A stretch of 7,375 bases of DNA from Verrucomicrobiota bacterium (GCA_003219115.1 QHPN01000199.1:1-7375), one strand, 5' to 3'. Positions 1-5,198 are shown, counted from the first letter of the stretch. Numbers and translations: made by a program. The notes: generated by a model not told the origin, from the sequence alone.

Positions 1-357
1 ATGCAGCAAATGGATTCCCTGTTTCAAAAGCGCGAAGCCTTCCCGCAGATCAGTCGGCGGCTTTGCTTTCAAGATTAATTGAATTTCCTGCGCTAAATCT
101 CCGACGTCATTGACGCCGAGTGCCATGGCAATGCGTCTGCGCGAGCCCATGGTGTTGATCGCGACAGGAAAGGCTGATGTTTTCCCATCAATGGTCGGTT
201 TCTCAAAAAGCAGCGCCTTTCCGCCACTGGGCGCTTTCATCTCACGATTTGCCCATTCCGCAATCACCAGCTCGGTATCGACCAGCTCGCGAATGCGTAG
301 CAATTCCCCGGCGCGCTCGAGCTCTTCGAGAAAATGGTGGAACGACCGAAACGCCAT
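1..357 (-). CDS. UbiD family decarboxylase, N-terminal part (partial, runs off left edge)
   Basis: An open frame of 119 codons starts at the ATG at 357 and reaches the window edge without a stop, so only the N-terminal quarter or so of a roughly 450-600 residue protein is present. The protein starts MAFRSFHHFLEELERAGELL and continues with a region containing KALLFEK, FPVAINTMGS and RRRIAMALGV. This is the characteristic opening of UbiD-type decarboxylases (4-hydroxy-3-polyprenylbenzoate decarboxylase and relatives). Such enzymes use prenylated FMN to add or remove CO2 on aromatic or unsaturated acids in the cytoplasm. The catalytic E-R-E residues and the prFMN site lie further along and are outside the window, so the substrate cannot be judged; ubiquinone or menaquinone-type pathways are possible. 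The ribosome binding site is weak (AGG about 6 nt upstream). The gene lies 54 bp downstream of the lipoprotein gene on the same strand and could be co-transcribed with it. Confidence 0.85.
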   Translation of the reverse strand, partial: MAFRSFHHFLEELERAGELLRIRELVDTELVIAEWANREMKAPSGGKALLFEKPTIDGKTSAFPVAINTMGSRRRIAMALGVNDVGDLAQEIQLILKAKPPTDLREGFALLKQGIHLLH

Positions 358-411
358 CGCTGCCTAATGTGCGTTCCGATTCAAAACGGCGCAACGGCCG
401 AAGTAATCGGC

Positions 412-945
412 TCAGCGGTACGAGCCGACCATGTGCTGGAATCCGACAACGCGACCGTTCACGAAGGTAACGGTTTTGTATGGGTATTGCACGGTTGGGG
501 GGATGTACGAATAGAAAAAGGGATCGTAAAACGGATCGCCAAAGACGACGAAGCGATGTCCATGATGGGTGCGAAAGACGCCGACGCCGCCGCCGCCCCA
601 GAAGCCGGGATAGCCGTAACCACCGTATCCGCCGTATCCGTAGCCACCGTAGCCGCCGTAGGCAGTGGTGGTGGTATAATAGACCCAGGTTTCGGTGGCA
701 TTGCCACGCGCGTAACCGTTCACTTTTTGTTCGGGAGCGCCCCAAGCCAGCCAAACCGCATTCCTCGACATCCCAGGTGCGACCTGGCCCTGAGCGACGA
801 GCTGCTGCTGGCGAGCCGGCAAGCTATTGTAGAGATCCCGATTCTCTGAGATTCGCGATTCCGGAGTAGCACATCCACCAAAGAAAAGTGCGCCGGCCGC
901 AGTAGTAGTCAGCAGCGCCCACGGCAAAAATCGACATTTCATCAT
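412..945 (-). CDS. Small Gly/Tyr-rich lipoprotein with BamE/SmpA-like core
   Basis: The 177-residue protein has a signal peptide (MMKCR, a hydrophobic stretch to about residue 23, then FGGC-AT). Cys25 is the likely lipidated residue, so it should be membrane-anchored, probably in the outer membrane. Residues about 50-92 (LVAQGQVAPGMSRNAVWLAW, then GAPEQK and ETWVYY) match the SmpA/OmlA/BamE-like pattern: G-M-S, a helix, W-G-x-P, then a beta strand. Residues 96-122 are a Gly-Tyr repeat (YGGYGGYGYGG and onward) with W and G4 at its end. The C-terminal 50 residues are aromatic-rich and end in a strand containing VTFVNGRVVGF. Full BamE function in the BAM complex is not shown; the core only suggests the fold. 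The ATG at 945 is chosen over the adjacent ATG at 942 because a promoter places the transcription start there. No Shine-Dalgarno sequence is visible, in line with leaderless translation. Overlapping plus-strand frames lack recognisable domains. Confidence 0.8.
   Translation of the reverse strand: MMKCRFLPWALLTTTAAGALFFGGCATPESRISENRDLYNSLPARQQQLVAQGQVAPGMSRNAVWLAWGAPEQKVNGYARGNATETWVYYTTTTAYGGYGGYGYGGYGGYGYPGFWGGGGVGVFRTHHGHRFVVFGDPFYDPFFYSYIPPTVQYPYKTVTFVNGRVVGFQHMVGSYR
610..660 (-). repeat. In-frame Gly-Tyr codon repeat
   Basis: Within the lipoprotein gene, residues 96-112 are coded by a run of near-identical TAY-GGN-GGN units (about 6-9 bp each). This is a low-complexity stretch that can change length by slippage. 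It encodes a flexible Gly-Tyr segment between the BamE-like core and the aromatic C-terminal part. Confidence 0.75.
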
Positions 946-951
946 TTAAAA

Positions 952-979
952 ATCATACAAGGGTGGGCTAACGAGTCAA
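952..979 (-). promoter_or_regulatory. Sigma70-type promoter for the lipoprotein gene
   Basis: On the minus strand, TTGACT (979-974, 5 of 6 matches to TTGACA) is followed after 16 nt by TATGAT (957-952, 5 of 6 matches to TATAAT). Counting the usual distance from the -10 box puts +1 at base 945, which is the A of the lipoprotein ATG. The transcript should therefore have no 5' leader, which agrees with the missing Shine-Dalgarno sequence. Confidence 0.7.
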
Positions 980-1081
980 TCGTGCCCATTCGCTTGATTG
1001 AACAGCGGCGCCGACACGAAGTTGCGCGCAGCTCGGACAATAATGCCACGGGGGAGATGTTTCGATTTGCTGACAAATTTA

Positions 1082-1111
1082 GGAGACTGTTGAAATATTG
1101 GGGTGGGTCGC
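1082..1111 (+). repeat. Left terminal inverted repeat of the MITE-like element
   Basis: This 30-bp repeat begins GGAGACTGTTGAAATA and ends TCGC. It pairs with 1350-1379 in inverted orientation with two mismatches (T/C at repeat position 17 and G/C at position 26). Confidence 0.88.
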
Positions 1112-1287
1112 ACGTAGAGGCAGAAGGAGGGATGGCAGGGAGCCGAGGGAGGCGCATCCCCGTCCCGCAGCTCCGTGGCCAGCTGCCCTCCTGCCTCGCG
1201 CCGGCAACGGTTGCGTTGATTTTGGCGCTGGCCGGCGTTGCTCGCTGGGCCGAGATCGCTGCGGATATCGGCGCTGCGCTTCGCGCC

Positions 1288-1357
1288 TTGGCCAACGCCA
1301 AAATCCACAGCAACGCGACCCATTGGCCAACGCCAAAATCCACAGCAACGCGAGCCA
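1288..1357. repeat. Two tandem 35-bp repeats inside the element
   Basis: Units 1288-1322 and 1323-1357 differ at a single base near their ends (CCCA versus GCCA). Each contains TTGGCCAACGCCAAAATCC followed by ACAGCAACGCGA. A related inverted copy lies at 1218-1233. The units may vary in number between copies of the element. Confidence 0.9.
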
Positions 1358-1379
1358 CCCCAGTATTTCAACAGTCTCC
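1350..1379 (-). repeat. Right terminal inverted repeat of the MITE-like element
   Basis: This is the reverse complement of the left terminal repeat, with 28 of 30 bases identical. Its inner end overlaps the second 35-bp tandem unit. Its outer G forms the third base of the neighbouring regulator's TAG stop codon. Confidence 0.88.
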
Positions 1380-2353
1380 TAGCGCCGGCCTTCTCTGCGC
1401 GTCCGCAGTTCAAATCGACGGCGGTAATCGCTTGGCGCAATTCCAAATCGCCGTGCAAAGGCGCGCCGAAAAACGTCGGCGCTTCGAAATCCTACAGAAG
1501 CCGCGATTCGGTCCACGGATGCCAGCGGTGCGCTTAATCGTCGGCGGGCTTCACTTAGACGAAGTTCCTCGACAAATGCTGCTGGAGTTCGATCAAACGC
1601 AGACTTGAAACGGCGATTGAAATGTCGCTCGCAAAGGCAGACTCGGCGCGCCAGAACAGCCACCGACAGATCGCAATCCAGATGACCGAGGATCCAAGCT
1701 GCTAAATCGCTGAAAGAGTCAGCAGATTCGATCTGGAACTGTAGCGGTTCGGAATATTGTGCCTGTCCACCCGCTCGCTTGAGATAAACAACCAGCTCGC
1801 GGGCGGCGGCGAGGGCCACGCGAGGGCCGTAATCTTCTTCGATGAGAGCCAGCGCGAGATCAATGCCTGCGGTAACGCCGGCGGAAGTGTAAAACTTGCC
1901 GTCCTTGCGAAATAGAGCATCGCTGTCCACTCGCAGAGCTGGAAAACGGCGAGCGAGATCCTGAGTGAACCGCCAATGCGTCGCGACGTGCCGTCGGTTG
2001 AGCAGGCCGGTCGGCGCTAGTCCGTAGATGCCGGTGCAAACCGAGGCGATACGCCGAAGAGTGGGTGCTCGTCTCGCAACCCAGTTAGCAACGCGCCGGT
2101 TGATCCACGCTTCGCGCAAGCCTTTGCCGCCCGGGATAATCAGGGTATCGACCTCATACCTATTCGAAATGGAATGGTGCGGTTTCAAAACTACTCCTGA
2201 TTCCGAAATGAATGGCCGCGGATTGATTCCAATGATCGAAGTTTCGTAACGCTGGCTCAGGCTGGCGGCGGCGAAAGCTTCAAGCGGACCGATGAGATCG
2301 AGTGCCGCTACGTTTTCAAATCCAAGAATGCCAACGCGAATCGGTTTCGTCAT
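1379..2353 (-). CDS. GlxA-type transcriptional regulator (DJ-1/PfpI domain + AraC HTH)
   Basis: A protein of 324 residues counted from the ATG at 2353 (MTKPIRVGILGFENVAALDL). A TTG start 11 codons upstream is possible, but the family's first beta strand begins just after this ATG and GGA lies 5 nt before it. Residues 5-195 form a DJ-1/PfpI (class I glutamine amidotransferase-like) domain with ALDLIGPLEAF (Asp19, Glu25), the LIIPGG strand and the nucleophile elbow SVCTG (Cys106), followed by GLLNRRHVATHW (His126). Residues about 215-313 form an AraC/XylS double helix-turn-helix with CERHFNRRFK and ADVFRRAFARRFGIAPSDYR. In known members the N-terminal domain senses a small molecule, with or without catalysis, and the C-terminal domain binds DNA. 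The gene is divergent from an exported protein with the same domain, its likely target. The stop codon lies at the edge of the MITE-like element. Confidence 0.92.
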   Translation of the reverse strand: MTKPIRVGILGFENVAALDLIGPLEAFAAASLSQRYETSIIGINPRPFISESGVVLKPHHSISNRYEVDTLIIPGGKGLREAWINRRVANWVARRAPTLRRIASVCTGIYGLAPTGLLNRRHVATHWRFTQDLARRFPALRVDSDALFRKDGKFYTSAGVTAGIDLALALIEEDYGPRVALAAARELVVYLKRAGGQAQYSEPLQFQIESADSFSDLAAWILGHLDCDLSVAVLARRVCLCERHFNRRFKSAFDRTPAAFVEELRLSEARRRLSAPLASVDRIAASVGFRSADVFRRAFARRFGIAPSDYRRRFELRTRREGRR

Positions 2354-2472
2354 CAATGTCCGTCGGGGGATTAAGACATATTTCAAAAAGTCTGAAATAG
2401 TCTGATCAATGTCATAGCGGACATTCCAGCATAATTACACTGTGTGCCAATTAAAATCGTGGAGGCGATTCA
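2354..2472. promoter_or_regulatory. Divergent control region of the regulator / exported DJ-1 pair
   Basis: This 119-bp gap separates two divergent start codons. It holds a dyad AATGTC-N6-GACATT (2408-2425) and a further AATGTC half-site (2355-2360) next to the regulator's start. It also has a direct repeat AGTCTGA at 2389 and 2399, exactly 10 bp or one helical turn apart, and a TTTCA-N7-TGAAA dyad (2381-2397). A possible plus-strand -10 is CATAAT (2430-2435), with no clear -35. AraC-type proteins commonly bind direct repeats on one face of the helix, so both the AGTCTGA pair and the AATGTC dyad are candidate operators. The binding itself is inferred. Confidence 0.55.
2461..2465 (+). promoter_or_regulatory. 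Shine-Dalgarno of the exported DJ-1 gene
   Basis: GGAGG lies 7 nt before the ATG at 2473. This is the strongest ribosome binding site in the window, and it fixes the start of the exported protein and so the presence of the signal peptide. Confidence 0.85.
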
Positions 2473-3189
2473 ATGAAATATCCTCATTCTAATCAGAGCT
2501 ACTCAACCGCAGCCCTCTCAGCATTCTTAGCGATGTTACTCTTACTTGTCTCGGATCGGTTCGCCCAGCTGCATGCGGAATCGTCGCCTGCACCGCCGCT
2601 CAAGGTCGCATTTGTTATTTCCAACAGCGCCAACGTCATCGATATGACCGGCCCGTGGGAGGTTTTTCAGGATACGACGGCGGGAGACCGGCCCGGTTTC
2701 GATTTGTTCACGGTTTCGGAATCCGCGGACGCGATTACAATCACCGGCGGTCTCCGCGTTCTTCCCAATTACACATTTTCAAACGCGCCGCATCCCGACG
2801 TGGTAGTCATTGGGGCGCAAGAGGGCACAGCACATTTGGGCGAGTGGTTGCGCGCCCGTGCCACCGATAGTCGCGTCGTCATGTCCGTTTGTACCGGGGC
2901 CTTCAAACTGGCCAATGCCGGGCTGCTTGATGGCAAGAAGGCGACTACACACCACGAATTTTGGGAAACCTTTGCCAAAAAATTTCCGAAGGTCGATCTC
3001 CAGCGCGGCAACCGCTTCGTGCAATCCAGCGATGTAATCTATACCGCTGGTGGTCTCACTTCCGGCATCGATCTGGCCCTACACATCGTGGAGAAATTCT
3101 ACGGATCCGAAGCAGCAGATCGGACGGCAGCCTACATGGAGCATCGACGCTCGTCCGCGAAAGAGGACACGGTTTCGAGCGCTCTGTAA
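2473..3189 (+). CDS. Exported DJ-1/PfpI family protein (GlxA / isonitrile-hydratase-like)
   Basis: The protein has 238 residues. Residues 1-35 look like a Sec signal peptide: MKYPHSNQ, a hydrophobic core AALSAFLAMLLLLV, and a likely cut after LHA35. A single DJ-1/PfpI domain fills residues about 43-225. It has VIDMTGPWEVF (Asp57, Glu63), VVVIGAQEG, the nucleophile elbow SVCTG (Cys140, Thr141), GLLDGKKATTHH (His160/161) and YTAGGLTSGIDLALHIVE. The Asp/Cys/Thr set matches the active-site residues known for Pseudomonas isocyanide (isonitrile) hydratase. Similar residues also occur in GlxA regulators, so an enzymatic role is likely but the substrate is unproven. It lacks the HTH carried by the divergent regulator. 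Export of this intracellular-type fold is notable. The start is set by GGAGG at a 7-nt distance. Regulation by the divergent AraC-type protein is inferred from layout. Confidence 0.9.
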   Translation: MKYPHSNQSYSTAALSAFLAMLLLLVSDRFAQLHAESSPAPPLKVAFVISNSANVIDMTGPWEVFQDTTAGDRPGFDLFTVSESADAITITGGLRVLPNYTFSNAPHPDVVVIGAQEGTAHLGEWLRARATDSRVVMSVCTGAFKLANAGLLDGKKATTHHEFWETFAKKFPKVDLQRGNRFVQSSDVIYTAGGLTSGIDLALHIVEKFYGSEAADRTAAYMEHRRSSAKEDTVSSAL

Positions 3190-3259
3190 GGTCGCTGATC
3201 GCAAACGAGGCGCTCGAAATTGACATCATGCGACATGTTCGTGGATCGCTCCCCTTTTC

Positions 3260-3387
3260 TGTCATCCCGAGCGCATGCGAGGGACCTCACATTGGTCATC
3301 CCTTATACGAAATCGCGTAATCTATGACATCGGAGAGGTCCTTCGGTCCGAGCCGGACTGGCATTGTCTTCGCGGCTCAGGATGACA
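3260..3387. repeat. Palindromic intergenic repeat, copy A (TGTCATCCCGAG family)
   Basis: The 128-bp unit starts TGTCATCCCGAG and ends CTCAGGATGACA, with one mismatch in the outer 11-bp arms (3261-3271 and 3376-3386). A second inner pair is GAGGGACCTC (3279-3288) with GAGGTCCTTC (3335-3344), 9 of 10 pairing. A copy of the same family lies at 5747-5861. It sits downstream of the exported DJ-1 gene and upstream of moaA. It has no coding content and its role is unknown; a transcript-end hairpin or a mobile palindromic repeat is possible. Confidence 0.8.
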
Positions 3388-3564
3388 TGCGCGGGGGATG
3401 ATACGCATTATTCAAGGTCAATTGCCGAATTCGCCGACTCCATAAAATGCGCACCGGAGATTAACAAGGTGGGCGGCCAAATTAGCGCATGGTTGAGTGT
3501 GACTGATCGCGAATTAGGGTCGGAACCTTGATCACACGTCGTCGCGCCATTAACTTGGCCTGAA
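3388..3564 (+). other. moaA upstream region with possible structured leader
   Basis: No gene is seen in these 177 bases before moaA. A possible RNA fold pairs ATGCGC (3447-3452) with GCGCAT (3485-3490), enclosing a short ACC/GGT pairing. TTGAGT (3493-3498) with TAGGGT 16 nt later is a poor promoter candidate. Many bacteria carry a molybdenum-cofactor RNA motif before moaA, but I cannot match this leader to that consensus by eye. No Shine-Dalgarno sequence precedes the moaA ATG. Confidence 0.3.
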
Positions 3565-4566
3565 ATGGAAGACCACTTTGGCCATCGCATTTCCTATTTG
3601 CGAGTGTCGGTGACTGACCGCTGCAACGAGCGCTGTGCCTACTGCATGCCGCAGGAATTGCAGGAATGGCTGCCGCGCGCTGAGATTTTATCTTATGAGG
3701 AAACATTGCGCCTTATTCGCATCGCCGCAGACCTCGGCGTAACGAAGATCCGCATCACGGGAGGCGAGCCGCTTACCCGTCGCGGGATCATCGATTTCAT
3801 CCGGGAAGTTCCGAAGATTCCGGGGATTCGCGACGTCGGAGTTTCGACAAATGGAACGTTGCTGGCGCGGGAAATTGCCCCCAACTTGACGACTGCGTCG
3901 ACCGTGCGCGCGGCTGGTGTTCGATCGCTCAACATTTCCCTCGATACACTGGATCGGAACGTTTACGCCCAGATCACCGGGCGCGATTTTCTGCCCGCAG
4001 TGTTGCAGGGAATTGACGCTTCGCTCGCCGCCGGGTTCGAGCAAATCAAACTGAACACGGTATTGATGCGCGGCCGCAATCAAGACCAGATCATTCCTTT
4101 GATTGAGTTTGCTGCGTCGCAGAATCTAATTCTACGTTTCATTGAAATGATGCCCGTCAGCACGACTGAAGTATTGACCGAGCAAAATTTTCTTCCGGTC
4201 GCGGAAGCGAAACGTGCGATCGAGGCGCGCTACGGCAATCTGATCCCGGAACCGACATTCCACACGAATGGTCCGGCCACTTACTATCAAATTCCCGGGC
4301 GCAAACAACGCATTGGCTTCATCGGGGCGATGACCAATCTGCACTTCTGTGAAAGCTGCAATAAACTGCGCCTGACCTGTGATGGAAAACTTCGGCCATG
4401 CCTCGGCAGTTACCTGGAGTTTGACATCATGAAACCGCTCCGCCGCGGTGCCACCGACGACGAGTTGCTGCAATTTTTCCTCGATGTGGTCGATCGGAAA
4501 CCGCAGCAGCATGATTTCCGGGAAAACTATCAACCGAATCGCAAGATGATCGCAATCGGCGGGTGA
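3565..4566 (+). CDS. moaA: GTP 3',8-cyclase MoaA (radical SAM)
   Basis: This 333-residue protein is of normal family length. MoaA converts GTP to (8S)-3',8-cyclo-7,8-dihydroguanosine triphosphate, the first step of molybdenum-cofactor synthesis in the cytoplasm. The N-terminal radical-SAM cluster motif CNERCAYC gives Cys20, Cys24 and Cys27. The SAM-binding ITGGEPLTRR motif is at residues 64-73, and SLDTLD follows on the next strands. The C-terminal second 4Fe-4S cluster is complete as C-x2-C-x13-C (Cys262, Cys265, Cys279) inside CESCNKLRLTCDGKLRPC. The chain ends in the Gly-Gly tail that is essential in known MoaA proteins. The ATG at 3565 starts just before the conserved HRISYLRVSVTDRC segment, so the start is sound although no Shine-Dalgarno is visible. 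It is the first gene of a moaA-moaC-mog cluster, 119 bp before moaC. Confidence 0.97.
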   Translation: MEDHFGHRISYLRVSVTDRCNERCAYCMPQELQEWLPRAEILSYEETLRLIRIAADLGVTKIRITGGEPLTRRGIIDFIREVPKIPGIRDVGVSTNGTLLAREIAPNLTTASTVRAAGVRSLNISLDTLDRNVYAQITGRDFLPAVLQGIDASLAAGFEQIKLNTVLMRGRNQDQIIPLIEFAASQNLILRFIEMMPVSTTEVLTEQNFLPVAEAKRAIEARYGNLIPEPTFHTNGPATYYQIPGRKQRIGFIGAMTNLHFCESCNKLRLTCDGKLRPCLGSYLEFDIMKPLRRGATDDELLQFFLDVVDRKPQQHDFRENYQPNRKMIAIGG

Positions 4567-4584
4567 CGCGCTGCCGCACATAAT

Positions 4585-4700
4585 TGGAGTGATGCAGAAA
4601 TGAAGCGTTGGAATAATCGAAAGTATTGGAGTGCTGGAGTAATGGCCTGCCACCCCATGACCTTGGTGAACGCTGGAGTGATGAAATGGTGAAGCGTTTA
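4585..4700 (+). repeat. Degenerate TGGAGTNNTG repeats between moaA and moaC
   Basis: Units TGGAGTGATG (4585), TGGAGTGCTG (4627), TGGAGTAATG (4635) and TGGAGTGATG (4674), plus a weaker TGGAATAATC (4609), fill this gap. The segments from 4585 and 4674 also share AAATG and TGAAGCGTT further on, so about 27 bp are repeated imperfectly. The second copy overlaps the moaC ribosome binding site and start codon. Such tracts occur as dispersed intergenic repeats in some bacterial genomes, and they give spurious W-S-x-G-V open frames. Confidence 0.75.
4675..4678 (+). promoter_or_regulatory. Shine-Dalgarno of moaC, supplied by the repeat
   Basis: GGAG lies 7 nt before the ATG at 4686. It supports that start over the ATG at 4626, whose 20 extra codons translate only repeat sequence. 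Confidence 0.7.
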
Positions 4701-5183
4701 ACTCATATCGGCTCCGATGGGCGAGCACAGATGGTGGATGTGTCCGCGAAACCCTTGAGCAGGCGCACCGCGGTCGCTTCCGGCAGGATCGCTCTCCAAA
4801 AGCAAACCGCTGATCTCATTTGTAAAAACAAGATCGCGAAGGGTAACGTGGTCGCAACCGCGCGGATTGCAGGAATTCACGCAGCGAAACAAACGGCGCA
4901 TCTGATCCCGCTTTGCCACACCATTCCCTTGAGCGACGTCAAAGTAGATATCGAAGTTTTCGACAATGGTGCGGAAGTGCGTTGCGTCGCGCGCACGATT
5001 GCGCAAACCGGCGTAGAGATGGAAGCGCTCACCGGTGTCGCGGTCGCATTGCTAACGATTTACGATATGTGCAAAGCCGTGGATAAGGAGATGGAGATTT
5101 CAGAAGTGCGACTTGTGACGAAAGAAAAACGAGCTGTAGCGGCGGTCGATGACCGTCGAAGTCGTCAGCAACGGCGCTCATAG
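4686..5183 (+). CDS. moaC: Cyclic pyranopterin monophosphate synthase MoaC
   Basis: The 165-residue protein acts after MoaA, turning the cyclo-dihydro-GTP into cyclic pyranopterin monophosphate. Family motifs run in order: LTHIGSDGRAQMVDVSAK (5-22), KGNVVATARIAGIHAAKQT (52-70), LIPLCH (73-78), GVEMEALTGVAVALLTIYDM (109-128) and CKAVDKEM (129-136). Lys52 and Lys134 correspond to the catalytic lysines known in E. coli MoaC (Lys51, Lys131). The usual C-terminal GGKSG is absent; the chain ends in a basic tail, KEKRAVAAVDDRRSRQQRRS. Reading the other two frames there does not restore it. The ATG at 4686 is chosen because the MoaC homology begins there and GGAG is at the right distance; an upstream in-frame ATG at 4626 only adds repeat-derived residues. 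mog follows after 15 bp. Confidence 0.96.
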   Translation: MVKRLTHIGSDGRAQMVDVSAKPLSRRTAVASGRIALQKQTADLICKNKIAKGNVVATARIAGIHAAKQTAHLIPLCHTIPLSDVKVDIEVFDNGAEVRCVARTIAQTGVEMEALTGVAVALLTIYDMCKAVDKEMEISEVRLVTKEKRAVAAVDDRRSRQQRRS

Positions 5184-5198
5184 CACGCGGCTAACGGA

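Larger units (their letters stand above)
1082..1379. mobile_element. MITE-like non-autonomous element with TA target duplication
   Basis: This 298-bp element is bounded by 30-bp terminal inverted repeats (1082-1111 and 1350-1379). They begin GGAGACTGTTGAAATA and match at 28 of 30 positions. The dinucleotide TA flanks both ends (1080-1081 and 1380-1381), as expected for IS630/Tc1-mariner-type insertion. No transposase is encoded; the open frames through it on both strands are low-complexity and lack domains. Inside are two tandem 35-bp units near the right end and a third, inverted, partial copy (GATTTTGGCGCTGGCC, 1218-1233). The inverted copy matches the tandem units at 15 of 16 bases and could fold back on them. 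The TA could instead be the outermost palindromic base pair of the repeat, which would weaken the target-duplication reading. The family assignment is inferred from structure only. Confidence 0.82.

Noticed and set aside
334..849. Long plus-strand open frames opposite the lipoprotein gene
   Set aside because: They have Val/Ala- or Arg-rich low-complexity translations with no domain. The minus frame has a signal peptide, a lipobox, a BamE-like core and a promoter.
1288..1357. CRISPR array
   Set aside because: There are only two units and they are directly adjacent with no spacer; they belong to the inverted-repeat-bounded element.
942..1608. Open frames running through the MITE-like element on both strands
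   Set aside because: They are built from the 35-bp repeats and terminal repeats, and some run across the element boundary into the regulator. They have no recognisable domain or transposase motif.
2354..2386. TTG start at 2386 adding 11 residues to the regulator
   Set aside because: The family's first strand follows directly after the ATG at 2353, and the extra residues occupy the probable operator region.
4626..4685. Upstream ATG extending MoaC by 20 residues
   Set aside because: The extra residues (ECWSNGL and onward) translate the TGGAGTNNTG repeats. The ATG at 4686 has GGAG at 7 nt and matches the usual MoaC start.
4132..4728. 198-codon minus-strand frame opposite the end of moaA
   Set aside because: It is antisense to a fully conserved MoaA C-terminus and the repeat tract, with no domain of its own.
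5110..5183. Frameshift destroying the MoaC C-terminus
   Set aside because: Both other frames reach a stop quickly and none yields GGKSG, so a simple indel does not explain the tail.
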